Shown: positions 28,238 to 38,036, counted from the stretch's first letter. The stretch: DNA of 64,000 bases from Leptospira koniambonensis (GCF_004769555.1 NZ_RQFY01000004.1:372001-436000); one strand, 5' to 3'. Numbers and translations are program-made. Notes: generated from the letters alone by a model not told the origin.

Positions 28238-29509
28238 TCATTTCTTTTCGAATCTTTTCATCCAATCAAAAAAGTCAGCTTGCCATAAGGCCTGAGCCCC
28301 TAATTGGCAATGTTCTGCTCCCCCTGAGGCTCGATCATAGATTACTGAAGTAACAGATTTTGCATTCGTCAATTTACGTTTAAAATCCTCAACCTGTTTC
28401 AATGGAATAAAATGATCTTCGGTCGCCGCAAAAATCAGAACCTCTTGGGTTATTTTTTCTGCAGAAGACTCCAAAGTATAATTCCTAAAAGCTTTCAAAG
28501 TCTCAACTGAGCTTGCAGTTTTCATAGTCCATTTTCCATTTTTTACTCCCCAAGAAAAGCTAGGAGAAAAAGAAGATTTGATCTTAACAAGAAACTCAAT
28601 TAGATTATTATAATTCTGTTTTTCCAACCAAAGAATAATTCCTGGAACTGTACGTTCCGCTACTTCTCCGAAATCATATAAAACATCATAAGCAACCACT
28701 CCATCAAATCTCTTATCAAAAGCCGCCGCGCGAGGAGCAAGATATCCTCCTAAACTCATTCCAACCAAAACCGTTTTAGAGGGTTTTGGATGAGAAGCAA
28801 GGAAAGTATCAAGCACTGCTTTCGTAGGTTTTTCCCATTCCGGAGTAAATCCCAAATTTTGTTTTCTTAAAACAGAACCTTGGCCTGGCCCTTCGTAAGT
28901 AAGTACACTAAATCCTCTTTCATAAGCAGCTCGTACAAGACCAAAATATAATTCTTCTAAGGTAGAATCGAAACCTCCAACAAAAACGATTAGAGGTTTT
29001 TTATCCGCACCTGCAGGCCCTGGATAATAGATCGCATTTAGATGGTGGTCTCCATAAGGAACTTTGATCTTTTCATGTTTTACTCCAAGACTATCCAAAC
29101 CCTTGTGAAAAATTTCCACAGACTTGTCGAAAGCAGCAGGTCTTTTTTCATCATCAGGATCTAGGAAAAATTCAGCAGTTCTTAAGTAATTATGGGCTCT
29201 TAAATATGCCTGACCCTTACTCATTGGATCTTGAATCTTATCTGCTCTCTCGAGCACTTTATTGCCCGCATTCTCCCATCCATAAAACCAAGATTGAGGA
29301 TCGCCTTCCTTGATATTCTTAACCGCTTCTAGAATTTCTCCAGTCTCTGCCCCATCGCTACGAGCATCGTTTAAGGCTCTTAAGGTTTGAAAATGATACG
29401 CTTGGTCATTAAAAAAGCGCCCCTTTTCAATTTTTCCGCAATTCCAGACCGAAATCAAAAATACCGTAAAAATCAAAAGTGAGTTAAATTTTCCAATTAT
29501 ATATCCCAT
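28238..29509 (-). CDS. Alpha/beta-hydrolase lipoprotein (FrsA-like esterase)
   Basis: The 423 residues start with a hydrophobic signal (FNSLLIFTVFLISVWNC) ending in a spirochaete-like lipobox, so the mature protein is probably lipidated at Cys24. The hydrolase domain has the nucleophile elbow GMSLGG, an oxyanion-side VFVGGF, an acid candidate in AATEDHF and His in GGAEHCQLG. A helical N-terminal portion precedes the domain, as in FrsA and pseudooxynicotine-hydrolase relatives. It is divergent from a TetR gene across a 147-bp region with two palindromes, so it is a likely target of that regulator. The substrate is unknown. Confidence 0.83.
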   Translation of the reverse strand: MGYIIGKFNSLLIFTVFLISVWNCGKIEKGRFFNDQAYHFQTLRALNDARSDGAETGEILEAVKNIKEGDPQSWFYGWENAGNKVLERADKIQDPMSKGQAYLRAHNYLRTAEFFLDPDDEKRPAAFDKSVEIFHKGLDSLGVKHEKIKVPYGDHHLNAIYYPGPAGADKKPLIVFVGGFDSTLEELYFGLVRAAYERGFSVLTYEGPGQGSVLRKQNLGFTPEWEKPTKAVLDTFLASHPKPSKTVLVGMSLGGYLAPRAAAFDKRFDGVVAYDVLYDFGEVAERTVPGIILWLEKQNYNNLIEFLVKIKSSFSPSFSWGVKNGKWTMKTASSVETLKAFRNYTLESSAEKITQEVLIFAATEDHFIPLKQVEDFKRKLTNAKSVTSVIYDRASGGAEHCQLGAQALWQADFFDWMKRFEKK

Positions 29510-29525
29510 TTAAATTCTCCAAAAC

Positions 29526-29595
29526 ATGAACTTTGTTCATATATGAGACTAACCAAAAACAGAATGTAAATTCAAAATTTGAACATTGTTCATAT
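29526..29595. promoter_or_regulatory. Paired TetR-type operators between esterase and tetR
   Basis: Two palindromes lie in the divergent promoter region: ATGAAC-TTT-GTTCAT (29526-29540) and TGAACA-T-TGTTCA (29580-29592). Both continue with TAT, so TGAACWTTGTTCATAT occurs as a direct repeat 53 bp apart. Operators of this size in front of a tetR gene usually bind its own product, so autoregulation and control of the esterase are the simplest reading. Confidence 0.65.
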
Positions 29596-29656
29596 TTTAT
29601 AAAAAAATGGAAAATACGCTTGTTGGCAAACCGCTCAACACAGAGCATTTTAAAAG

Positions 29657-30280
29657 ATGGATCCAAAGAAGAAAAGTGTCCGAAATCCGGTCCAAGATCG
29701 TTCCATTGCCCGAAAGGAAAATCTTATAGAAGCAGCCTATAAGTTAGTAAAACGTAACGGATATAATGAGACAGGAATACGCGACATAGTAGAAGAAGCA
29801 GACGTTTCCATTGGGACATTCTATGCATATTATAAGGATAAAAACGATATCGCAATAGAAGTGATCCGAAAGTACAGCGAGGAATTTTACGGCAATCTCG
29901 CCGCGGAAACTATCAGTTCTCTTCCTGAAAATGCAGATATGACTCGGATCATTTTGGAAATTCTTACCAGAATGCGTAAGTCAGCTCTGAAGAATAAAAA
30001 ACTACATAAAGAATTTGCGATACTTTCTATTGCAGATCAAACACTTGCAAACGTTGTGAAAAAAATAGAAAGAGAAAGGATCGGTACCGAAGTTTTCAAG
30101 CTGATGGAATACTTCGGCAAAAATCGAAAACTAAAATCTGATCCGGCGGCACTTTTAATCGCTCAAAGAGCAATGGACGATATCATAACGTATATGGTAT
30201 TGCAAGGATTCGATATTCCGGATGATAAGATCCTAGAAGAAACTGCATTGATGATCGGGAAATATTTGGAAAATCCATAA
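29657..30280 (+). CDS. TetR/AcrR-family transcriptional regulator
   Basis: The 207 residues have an N-terminal TetR HTH (about 15-60), with GYNETGIRDIVEEADVSIGT as turn and recognition helix and FYAYYKDKNDI just after. The C-terminal ligand-binding helices diverge, as is usual. The gene is divergent from the lipoprotein esterase and preceded by two matching palindromes, so it likely represses both. The ligand is unknown; an ester or acyl compound would fit the neighbour but is a guess. Confidence 0.88.
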   Translation: MDPKKKSVRNPVQDRSIARKENLIEAAYKLVKRNGYNETGIRDIVEEADVSIGTFYAYYKDKNDIAIEVIRKYSEEFYGNLAAETISSLPENADMTRIILEILTRMRKSALKNKKLHKEFAILSIADQTLANVVKKIERERIGTEVFKLMEYFGKNRKLKSDPAALLIAQRAMDDIITYMVLQGFDIPDDKILEETALMIGKYLENP

Positions 30281-30310
30281 TTTAAAGAATTACGCCCACA
30301 TTTCCCAAAC

Positions 30311-31012
30311 TCAAGTCGATTCGATGCTGATTTTTATAACATCTGCCAGATTTCTGAATTCATCCACAATCTTTAGAATATCAAAATCTCTAGGCATAGC
30401 AATCGTAAGTTTGATCTGAGCACTTTTAGATTGGTAATCCTGCATAAAAGATTCAGAGACCAATCTTAACTTATTTCTTAATAATAATTCCTTAAACCCT
30501 TTTCGGTGGAATTTTTTCTGTTTCAGATCCAGAATTAAAACCTTATATTCGTATTTTCCGAAATATCTTTCTTCTACTAAATCGAATAAAACTAAAATGA
30601 CAAGAGTAGCGACTGTAGTTAAAAACCCTGCAAAGTATAAACCTGCACCCACAAGTAAACCAATCGCAGAAACAATCCAGATAGAAGCAGCGGTGTTTAA
30701 GCCTTTTACCGTCAGACCAAACTTCATGATCGCACCCGCGCATAAAAATCCAACTCCAGAAACCACCTGAGCTGCAATTCTGGAAGGATCTCCTCCCACT
30801 ACTGAATAATATTCAGGAATAAAAATAGATAATAACATCAGAACGGTGGATGCAAGACCGATCAAAATATGGGTCCTGAAACCAGCTCCGTGATTTTTGC
30901 CCTCTCTATTCCAGCCTACCGCACCAGCAAAAAGAATGATCAAGGCCACACGAATACTTACCGTGATGGTATCGATCGTTTTAGAATCCAGAATGGTTAG
31001 AAATTCCTGCAT
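30311..31012 (-). CDS. MgtC/SapB-family inner membrane protein
   Basis: The 233 residues contain about five TM helices and the MgtC/SapB signature: GWNREGKNHGAGFRTHILIGL followed by AQVVSGVGFLCAGAIM. A soluble C-terminal domain of about 85 residues follows and looks ACT-like. Family members support growth in low Mg2+ or inside hosts by modulating ATP synthase or transport; which applies here is not visible. It is separated by 15 bp from the inositol-monophosphatase-like gene upstream and may share its transcript. Confidence 0.88.
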   Translation of the reverse strand: MQEFLTILDSKTIDTITVSIRVALIILFAGAVGWNREGKNHGAGFRTHILIGLASTVLMLLSIFIPEYYSVVGGDPSRIAAQVVSGVGFLCAGAIMKFGLTVKGLNTAASIWIVSAIGLLVGAGLYFAGFLTTVATLVILVLFDLVEERYFGKYEYKVLILDLKQKKFHRKGFKELLLRNKLRLVSESFMQDYQSKSAQIKLTIAMPRDFDILKIVDEFRNLADVIKISIEST

Positions 31013-31027
31013 AATCCAAGGAATGAT

Positions 31028-31807
31028 CTAAGGTTTCAGTCGGTAAACTTCTTTTAAAAAATCTAGATCTCTACTTAACAATGCAGACATGCGGATCTTA
31101 TCCCATTTCAAAGGATTGCCTTCCTTGTCCAAAGCGGTCCCGCCTGCTTCTTCCAACGCGAGAACTCCAGCAGCAAAGTCCCAGATCTTGGCTCCGCTTA
31201 AATTCATGAATAGATCAGTCTTGCCCTCTAATAATTCTAAAAATCCAGCGCCGGTTGCCGCTAAGGCACGAGTTGCTAAAGTATTTTTACTAGCGCTTGC
31301 AATCCAACGATAGTCCTCGTCTTGGAAAGTATTATTGATCTCAAGAGAAAGAACAGAACGATCCAGACTTCCTCCTTTTTTCAAGAGGATCCTTCTATCA
31401 TCGATAAAGGTCCCGATTCCTCTTTGAACAGTCAGATAGGTATCCTTGGCAGGAAAATAAATACATCCAACTTTGGGAGATCCATTTTCGATATAAGCTA
31501 AAATTACACTGAATTCTTTGATCCCTCTGGAAAACAAAGTAGTCCCATCTAACTCATCACATACGATAAAAGTTCCAGGAAGAGGTTCAATATTATTCTG
31601 TTCTTCCATTATTAGCGGAATTCCAGGAAATTCTTTTTTGAGAATTTTTTCTAAAACTCGATGAGAATCTAGATCGGCTTGTGTCAAAATCTGCATTGGA
31701 TCTTTTAGATCAAATGTGGATTCTTTTCCGAATAATTTTAGGATCTCTGCTCCGGCAGAATTAGATGCAAATTTGAAAACGGATAAAATTTTAGAAAGAT
31801 CGGTCAT
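31028..31807 (-). CDS. Inositol monophosphatase-family phosphatase
   Basis: This Mg2+-dependent phosphatase fold has 259 residues. The metal site is visible as MEEQNN (Glu pair), CDELDGTTLFSRG (usual DPLDGT, here with Glu replacing Pro) and the C-terminal IWDFAAGVLALEEAGG. Family substrates include inositol phosphates, 3'-phosphoadenosine phosphates and histidinol phosphate. The sequence alone does not choose between them, and no biosynthetic neighbour helps. Confidence 0.87.
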   Translation of the reverse strand: MTDLSKILSVFKFASNSAGAEILKLFGKESTFDLKDPMQILTQADLDSHRVLEKILKKEFPGIPLIMEEQNNIEPLPGTFIVCDELDGTTLFSRGIKEFSVILAYIENGSPKVGCIYFPAKDTYLTVQRGIGTFIDDRRILLKKGGSLDRSVLSLEINNTFQDEDYRWIASASKNTLATRALAATGAGFLELLEGKTDLFMNLSGAKIWDFAAGVLALEEAGGTALDKEGNPLKWDKIRMSALLSRDLDFLKEVYRLKP

Positions 31808-31824
31808 CCTAAAACAGAAAACGA

Positions 31825-33141
31825 TTAATTAGGATTTTCTGTTTGTGTATTAGGAGCAGGCTCGGAAGTTTCCATATCATCTAAGATAGAAGGACTTTTC
31901 GGTTTCTTCTTCTTAGTTTCTTTTTCTTCCTTAGGCATGGAAATAGTCCTAATTTGGATATATTTTCCAAAAACCCAGCCTTGGACAGTTTCAGTAAATG
32001 CATCCTTATACTTGGTATTTACTAAAACTTTATAATAAAAGTCCTCAATTCTCTGGCCTTCAATCGGAATGATATAAGCTACTGAATGTTTGCTGATTAC
32101 TTTTCCAACTTCTCCAGATTCCAGGTCACGGATCTTAGGAGCTCCAACATAAGGCTCTCTGAGAAGAGGAGTATTATCGGAAATAATAGTCATATATTTC
32201 CCGACAGCTTTTAACTTATATAATCTGGCACTGATCTCATTTACTATATTTTCTGAACTTGAATTAGCATTCAAAATTCTTAATAATGCAAAGATCGCAA
32301 ATGAATTCTTTTGTTCTGTCAAAGTATCCAGGATCTGATTTCGAAGATTTGTTTTATCTTTGAAAGAATCTTCCAGAATTTTCATGGAAGTTCTGGTCTT
32401 ATGCCTTCCTAAAGCTTCTACTGCTGCTTTTTGGAATTCTTCATCTTCTGAATTTAAATAATCTATAAATATACGAAGATCCTCAGGAACCTGGTAATAT
32501 CCTAAACCTAAAAGAGTAGCTTTTACGATTTCCTTATCGTCAGACTTAAGACCTTTTTTTAAGAGAACTTCTCTTGCTCCGGGATCTAATGTTTTTCCCA
32601 TTCCACGGAAAGAAGCTATTCTGATCTCTCTATCAGAAGACTTAGCCCCTACATAAAAATAATCTAATGAACTTCTGGAACCTATATCTGCAAGTCCCTT
32701 GTATGCCGCCTGGCGCACCCATTCTCCATCTCGATCTATCATTTGATGAAGGATCTTAACGCCCACTGGACTTTTTAATCTTCCCAAAGCCAAAGCTGCT
32801 GCCGCTCTAACTCTTGGGATAGGATGTGTCAGTCCATACTGTTTTAAGCGAGGGTAATTATATGTGGCTTCGCCTTCAAAAACCTTTAACAAACCAGCTT
32901 TTAAAAGGTCATTATAACGTTTGGTTTCAGGGTCCAGAACCGGCTTTTTAGGATTTTTCTTATTGGTTTCTTGCTCATCAGTTGGAGCCGGATCTTCAGT
33001 CTCCGAGGAATTATTCCCTAGGTCGGAAGTATTGTTAGTATCTTCTTGAGTTTGAGCGAAAATAGGAGAAAACCAGACTCCATAGGAGGCGATCAGTAAT
33101 AAGCCTGGAAATAAAAATCTGAAATTCAATAGGGCAAACAT
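31825..33141 (-). CDS. Exported HEAT-repeat protein with C-terminal SH3-like domain
   Basis: The 438 residues begin with a signal peptide (hydrophobic to about residue 28, SPIFA-Q cleavage likely). A Thr/Asn/Glu/Pro-rich linker follows, then HEAT or PBS-lyase type repeats (about 95-300), for example HPIPRVRAAAALALGRLK and SEDEEFQKAAVEALGRHK. The C-terminal ~80 residues resemble a bacterial SH3 domain (GKVISKHSVAYII...GWVFGKYIQI), and the extreme C-terminus is Lys/Glu/Pro-rich. A periplasmic binding or scaffolding role is plausible. It ends 17 bp before the phosphatase gene. Confidence 0.8.
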   Translation of the reverse strand: MFALLNFRFLFPGLLLIASYGVWFSPIFAQTQEDTNNTSDLGNNSSETEDPAPTDEQETNKKNPKKPVLDPETKRYNDLLKAGLLKVFEGEATYNYPRLKQYGLTHPIPRVRAAAALALGRLKSPVGVKILHQMIDRDGEWVRQAAYKGLADIGSRSSLDYFYVGAKSSDREIRIASFRGMGKTLDPGAREVLLKKGLKSDDKEIVKATLLGLGYYQVPEDLRIFIDYLNSEDEEFQKAAVEALGRHKTRTSMKILEDSFKDKTNLRNQILDTLTEQKNSFAIFALLRILNANSSSENIVNEISARLYKLKAVGKYMTIISDNTPLLREPYVGAPKIRDLESGEVGKVISKHSVAYIIPIEGQRIEDFYYKVLVNTKYKDAFTETVQGWVFGKYIQIRTISMPKEEKETKKKKPKSPSILDDMETSEPAPNTQTENPN

Positions 33142-33431
33142 TCTTTTAATCGAAAAGCAAGCTTTGGTCCAAGAAACATTTCCCTGTGCCAGCCTCTATT
33201 CTTTTTTTCGACCATCCGTTATCGGCCGTTTACCTTTTTTTAAGGCTGAATCCTCTATTGCAAGTAATGTAACCGTAAAAGTAATAATTTCTTTCCAGAA
33301 CAGGATACAGATTTGCCATCTATACCTTTATATCTATAGAATTCGATCTTCTTACACTTTTTACAATCGGAACTGCTTGACTCTCTTTTTAAGAAATGGT
33401 ACCGTCTAATTCTTAGAGAAGAGGCAAATTT
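33142..33431. other. Divergent intergenic region before hflX
   Basis: About 290 bp separate the HEAT-repeat gene from the likely beginning of HflX coding. I see no other credible gene. The region presumably holds both promoters. A GAAGAGG ribosome-binding-like sequence at 33418-33424 lies 7 nt upstream of an in-frame ATC codon. Confidence 0.5.
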
Positions 33432-33521
33432 ATCAGTAAGCTCAGCGGAAACCTTTCCGGACTCAAGTCCAATCAGATCCAAAGACTCAAAAAACTCTCC
33501 GAGCGAAGAATTCGGGAAAAT

Positions 33522-35147
33522 GTGATTATCACACCCGAAGTTTCCAGAACACTCACAGAACTTTCCTTCGAAATCAGCAGACAAATCGGAATACTAATTG
33601 ATAGGAACGGATACGTAACTCACGTGATCGTGGGATCTGATAGTTCCATCGATATCCCTTGGTTAGATCGTATCAGAACATCCGAGGCCAGGTTACGAGG
33701 TTTAAGACTCGTTCATAGCCATCTCAAAGAAGAAAGTTTAAACCAAGAAGATCTTACAGACTTAGCTTTATTACGTTTAGATTATATAACTGCAGTTACC
33801 ATGGATGACAAAGGTCTTCCCAGATCTTATTATTCCGCACATGTAAATCCTGAAGACGAAGAGGGAGAACCTTGGACTGTTCTTTCTAAAAAAGTCCCAG
33901 GACAATTGGAAGAAGGTATACTAGACGAAATTCTGGACATCGAAAGCAGGATGACCAGATATCGCAAAAATCTAAAAGATGCTCAAAAAGAGAATAGAGC
34001 CTTTTTAGTAGGAGTGTATCCTGAAAATAACAGAATACGTCCTCCTGCACAATCCATTAACGAATTAAAAGAACTCTGCAGAACCGCAGGAGTTCATGTA
34101 GTAGATTCATTCATCCAAAGAAAAAATCGTTTAGATCCTTCTACAGTATTAGGAAAAGGTAAACTAGAAGAAATCGTTCTAAAAGCGATCCAAAAGCAAG
34201 TAGAAGTATTAGTATTCGATCTGGAACTCACACCTTCGCAAGCAAAGAAGATCTCAGACTATGCAGATCTAAAAGTTCTAGATAGAACCCAATTGATCCT
34301 GGATATTTTTGCAAGAAATGCAACAAGTAGAGATGGTAAACTACAAGTAGAACTTGCCCAATTAAAATATCTAAAAGGTAGACTTTCCGAGTTGGATGAT
34401 AATATGTCCAGGCTGACCGGGGGAATTGGAGGAAGAGGACCTGGAGAGACAAAACTCGAGATCGGAAAACGTAGAGTAGAAGAAAGAATTTCCAGACTAG
34501 AACAAGAACTTAAGTCCTTGAAAAAACGAAGAGAGATCGCAAGAAGAAGACGTAAGAAAAATGAGATCCCAGTCTGCGGAATCGTGGGTTATACAAACGC
34601 AGGAAAATCTACGCTGCTGAATGCGATGACAAATTCTACAGTATTATCCGAAGATAAGTTATTCGCAACATTAGATCCAACATCCAGAAGGATCCGTTTC
34701 CCGGAAGAAAGAGAGATTATCATTTCCGACACTGTGGGATTTATCCATGATCTTCCCCCAGAACTATCCAATGCATTTAAAGCAACATTGGAAGAATTAG
34801 GAGATTCTGATCTTCTCGTTCACGTAGTGGATGTTTCCAATCCTGAATTCAGACAACAAATGGAAGCGGTCGAAACTATATTAGAAGATTTGAATTTATC
34901 TGATATTCCAAGGATCTTAGTATTCAATAAAGTAGATGGATTACCAGAAGAAGCACGAAACGAACTTCTAAGAGAAGCCGATCTGGATACAATCTATGTC
35001 TCAGCAATCACAGGTTTTGGATTAGAAACTCTATTAAACCGGATAGAAGAAAGAATGTATTCACAAGCAGAGGCAAAACTCTCTAGCACTAAACTTTGGG
35101 AAGAAGATGAAGAATTGGAAGAGGAAACGGAAAAAACCTACGTTTAG
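33522..35147 (+). CDS. hflX: Ribosome-associated GTPase HflX
   Basis: HflX is a GTPase that splits stalled or hibernating ribosomes. The N-terminal domain is followed by [14 protein letters not shown], a coiled-coil linker and the G domain: G1 [10 protein letters not shown]3 DTVGF, G4 NKVD, G5 SAITG. The first ATG/GTG/TTG in frame is GTG 33522 (541 aa). HflX-like sequence continues upstream in frame ([21 protein letters not shown]) to a stop at 33414-33416. The best-placed initiator for the longer form is ATC 33432 behind GAAGAGG, which would be highly unusual. Given coordinates are therefore the minimum. The C-terminal tail is acidic. Confidence 0.92.
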   Translation: MIITPEVSRTLTELSFEISRQIGILIDRNGYVTHVIVGSDSSIDIPWLDRIRTSEARLRGLRLVHSHLKEESLNQEDLTDLALLRLDYITAVTMDDKGLPRSYYSAHVNPEDEEGEPWTVLSKKVPGQLEEGILDEILDIESRMTRYRKNLKDAQKENRAFLVGVYPENNRIRPPAQSINELKELCRTAGVHVVDSFIQRKNRLDPSTVLGKGKLEEIVLKAIQKQVEVLVFDLELTPSQAKKISDYADLKVLDRTQLILDIFARNATSRDGKLQVELAQLKYLKGRLSELDDNMSRLTGGIGGRGPGETKLEIGKRRVEERISRLEQELKSLKKRREIARRRRKKNEIPVCGIVGYTNAGKSTLLNAMTNSTVLSEDKLFATLDPTSRRIRFPEEREIIISDTVGFIHDLPPELSNAFKATLEELGDSDLLVHVVDVSNPEFRQQMEAVETILEDLNLSDIPRILVFNKVDGLPEEARNELLREADLDTIYVSAITGFGLETLLNRIEERMYSQAEAKLSSTKLWEEDEELEEETEKTYV

Positions 35148-35169
35148 CGCAGGTTTTGAAGAAGGTTAA

Positions 35170-35343
35170 TTAAACTAGACCAGCTAATTTTTCTTGGTCT
35201 AAAGCCAATCGGATCACAGAATTGATATAAGTTTCCCTGTCCGATCTTCCGGTGATATAATCTTGATACACGGATTGCAAGAGCAAATAAAACATATTCT
35301 TTCGGCCCCTAAAAGAATGTTCGGACCGACTTACTCTTCCCAT
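35170..35343 (-). CDS. Small hypothetical protein, 57 aa
   Basis: An ORF with ATG at 35343 and TAA at 35170-35172 encodes 57 residues beginning MGRVSRSEHSFRGRKNMF. It has a basic N-terminus and an amphipathic helical C-terminal half (SVIRLALDQEKLAGLV). It fills an otherwise empty 250-bp gap between hflX and murB. An AAGG stretch lies just before the start, but the spacing is short. There are no recognisable domains. Codon choice looks like the neighbours, which favours a real gene, but conservation is untested. Confidence 0.5.
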   Translation of the reverse strand: MGRVSRSEHSFRGRKNMFYLLLQSVYQDYITGRSDRETYINSVIRLALDQEKLAGLV

Positions 35344-35398
35344 AAGCCTTTTTTAGGCCTTAGACTTTTTTCTTGCTCCTAGATCCAAACGGGGAAAC

Positions 35399-36361
35399 TT
35401 GAATAAAGTGGCCATTCTTTCCGAAATACAGATCCGAGAACTAAAGAATTCCCTAGAAAATTCCGGTCTTCCCCACCGAGAAAATCAGGATTTGAGCGTT
35501 CATTGCTCCTTTAAGATCGGCGGGATTTCTCCCATCATTGTAGAACCTGAAACCCAGGACCAAATCCTAGAAACTCTTTCCATATTCAAAAAATTGGACC
35601 TGCCTTGGAAGATTTTAGGAGGCGGTACCAATATTCTAATCTCAGATCATCCTAATGATTTTGTGATCTTAAAACTTTCAGGCGGATTTAAAGAATATAA
35701 AGATATGGGAGAAGGTCTCTTCCAAGTGGGAGCTGCAACGAATACCACTCCAATCTTCCGCCAAATTTCTCAGAAAGGATATACCGGCGCAGAGTTCCTA
35801 AGCACAATCCCGGGTTGGACAGGTGGAGCAGTCATACAAAACGCAGGATGTTACGGAGGAGAACTTTTCGATCTAATCCAAGAAGTAGAATTCTTAAGAA
35901 ACGGAGAAGTTCTGAAAAAAAAACCTTCTGAAATAGAACACGGCTATAGATTTACTGAATTCTTAAAAAGAAAAGATTCCATCATTCTTTCTATTCTAAT
36001 CCAATTAAAACCTGGAAACTTAGAAGAGATTGAATCTTCTCTCAAAGAAAAAAGGGATAAACGAAATTCTTCTCAGCCCCAGAACAAAAAAAGCGCTGGT
36101 TCCATGTTCAAAAACCCAAAGGTATTCGACGAACAAGGAAAAGAGATCAAAGCTTGGCAATTCATAGACAAGGTAGGCCTAAGAGGTCTACAAATTGGTG
36201 GAGCTCAAATTTCTCCGGAACATTGTAATTTTATAGTGAATACCGGAGGAGCAAAGGCTTCAGATGTAAATGGACTTGTAAATACTGTACAAGAAAAAGT
36301 GGAAAAAGAAACCGGTGTACTATTACAAAGAGAAGTGGAATACTTCGGTTCCATTCCCTAA
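35399..36361 (+). CDS. murB: UDP-N-acetylenolpyruvoylglucosamine reductase
   Basis: This FAD enzyme reduces enolpyruvyl-UDP-GlcNAc to UDP-MurNAc in peptidoglycan synthesis. It has an N-terminal FAD fold ([12 protein letters not shown]), the substrate region [21 protein letters not shown], the catalytic Ser in SAGSMFKNP and a C-terminal REVEYFG with the conserved Glu. At 320 residues it is of normal length. The TTG start follows a GGGGAAA ribosome binding site. A TetR gene begins 15 bp downstream and is probably cotranscribed. Confidence 0.95.
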   Translation: MNKVAILSEIQIRELKNSLENSGLPHRENQDLSVHCSFKIGGISPIIVEPETQDQILETLSIFKKLDLPWKILGGGTNILISDHPNDFVILKLSGGFKEYKDMGEGLFQVGAATNTTPIFRQISQKGYTGAEFLSTIPGWTGGAVIQNAGCYGGELFDLIQEVEFLRNGEVLKKKPSEIEHGYRFTEFLKRKDSIILSILIQLKPGNLEEIESSLKEKRDKRNSSQPQNKKSAGSMFKNPKVFDEQGKEIKAWQFIDKVGLRGLQIGGAQISPEHCNFIVNTGGAKASDVNGLVNTVQEKVEKETGVLLQREVEYFGSIP

Positions 36362-36376
36362 TTCCAGGAAAACCAA

Positions 36377-36958
36377 ATGCCAGTAGTTCGAGATCCTGAA
36401 GATAAAAAAGAAAGAATACTCACCTCTGCCTTAAGGTTATTCACCGAAAAAGGTTTTGAAGGAACTCCTATACCCGACCTAGCCAAGGATGCGGGCATAG
36501 GTGCTGGAACCATATACAGATATTACAAAAACAAAGAAGAATTGGTAAACGAACTGTATCGTTTCTGGAAAAATAAACTGAAAGAAACTCTCGCAGAAAA
36601 CTACCCAGAAAAAGCAAAATCCAAGGACTTATTCGTTCATTTATGGAAGGCACTTGCGACCTTCTACCACCGTTACCCGGAAGCATTCGAATTTTTAGAG
36701 TTACACTATCATTCCCCGTATCTGGACCAAGCTAGCAAAAAGGCAACTGCCCAAACTATGGAGTTCATTTGTACATTTTTAGAACAAGCTAGGGCCAAAG
36801 GAGATATCAAATCAGACCTGGGTTCTATGGAACTTGTTTCATTATGTTATGGAAGCTTCGTAGGGATGGTGAAAATGGCCAAGGGCGGGTATATTCAGCT
36901 TTCAACAGAGACATTACATGCTTCTGGTTTAACTCTTTGGAAAGCATTGGCAAAATAA
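36377..36958 (+). CDS. TetR-family transcriptional regulator downstream of murB
   Basis: The 193 residues have a TetR HTH at about 12-58 (GFEGTPIPDLAKDAGIGAGT, then YRYYKNKEELVNELY). The C-terminal half is helical with aromatic residues, typical of ligand pockets. An AGGA ribosome binding site precedes the ATG. No palindromic operator is evident in the 15-bp gap from murB, so it may act elsewhere. The ligand and targets are unknown. Confidence 0.88.
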   Translation: MPVVRDPEDKKERILTSALRLFTEKGFEGTPIPDLAKDAGIGAGTIYRYYKNKEELVNELYRFWKNKLKETLAENYPEKAKSKDLFVHLWKALATFYHRYPEAFEFLELHYHSPYLDQASKKATAQTMEFICTFLEQARAKGDIKSDLGSMELVSLCYGSFVGMVKMAKGGYIQLSTETLHASGLTLWKALAK

Positions 36959-37124
36959 CGACTCTTTGTTCTAAAATTCATTTCTTAAGAGATAGGAATT
37001 ATTCCAAATTGGCATCTACCGAAAATGGAAGCAATATTCCAAGTTATATCCCAATTTATCATTTCTCAAATAACATCTCTTTCTAGTATGCTTATATAAA
37101 TGATCGATAGTTAGGAGAAATCGT

Positions 37125-38036
37125 TTGTCCCTAGTACCCTCTATAGCTCTTCTTTGCTCAGCGATATTTTTTTATATTAAATCGGACAGACGAAAGCTCT
37201 CTTTAGCCTTCACTTCAATCGCATTCTTAATGGCCTTATGGTCGATATTATTATTCTGCTTAGAATCAGGACTAAATCTTGAATTTAAATTAGTGATAAT
37301 GGATCTAATACCGATTCCTCCCCTTTTCATTCCTTATTTAGTTAACTATATTATTCGAAACTATTCAAATCCAAATAACTTAACGCCAGTCCCACGTCCT
37401 TTTGCGATTGCTCACGTCCTTGCAATTATTGTATTTTCTATATTTTTTGCTTTGGGGATAGAGTCTCCTTTTGCAGTTAATGGATCTTCATTTTATTTTC
37501 AAGGAGGATTAATTTATAATCTTTCTATATTCTATATTTATACTGCGCTTGCTTGGGGAATGGGTAGAATTGTTTATAATATGTTCCAAGGGAATTATTT
37601 TGAAAAACTTCATTCTATTTATCTTTTCACAGGAATTTTATTTTCCTGTCTCTTCTCCATCGGATTTCTTTTATTCAGCTCTTCTGAAGAATTGATCCAT
37701 AATTCAATCTTAGCAATTGGATTAATCTTCTTCTTATGGTTTAGTTGGATACCTGTCACAAAATACAAATTATTTAATGTGGACATAGAGGACTTCGGGA
37801 AAGATCTCAGAAGTCCTAGAATTTCTTCTGTTGTTATAACTATTAATCGATATCTATTAAATAAGATCGATCCAATCGGATATAAAGAGATCTGCGACAG
37901 ATACGAAAAATTAAAAGCAGAGGAACTCAAACATATTCATATGTCCGGCATCCAACGCCTTTTATTAGGCAAGGTTTCCCCATCTGAGTATTTAGCAGAA
38001 GCCTCAGAGAAGATAACAAAATTATTTTTTCATTAA
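37125..38036 (+). CDS. Polytopic membrane protein, unknown
   Basis: The 303 residues show about seven to eight hydrophobic segments over residues 1-210, ending in WFSWIPVTKYKLF. This resembles the 7TM sensor module found before kinase or cyclase domains. The remaining ~90 residues are charged and helical, but there is no H box, GHKL, GGDEF or other output domain. It may be a truncated sensor or a stand-alone membrane partner. The TTG start has a GGAG ribosome binding site 7 nt upstream. Base composition is more AT-rich than the flanking murB region. Confidence 0.65.
   Translation: MSLVPSIALLCSAIFFYIKSDRRKLSLAFTSIAFLMALWSILLFCLESGLNLEFKLVIMDLIPIPPLFIPYLVNYIIRNYSNPNNLTPVPRPFAIAHVLAIIVFSIFFALGIESPFAVNGSSFYFQGGLIYNLSIFYIYTALAWGMGRIVYNMFQGNYFEKLHSIYLFTGILFSCLFSIGFLLFSSSEELIHNSILAIGLIFFLWFSWIPVTKYKLFNVDIEDFGKDLRSPRISSVVITINRYLLNKIDPIGYKEICDRYEKLKAEELKHIHMSGIQRLLLGKVSPSEYLAEASEKITKLFFH

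Noticed and set aside
35341..35366. AAGCC...GGCCTT hairpin before murB as a terminator
   Set aside because: Short stem with an A/T loop and it overlaps the start of the small - strand ORF; not convincing.
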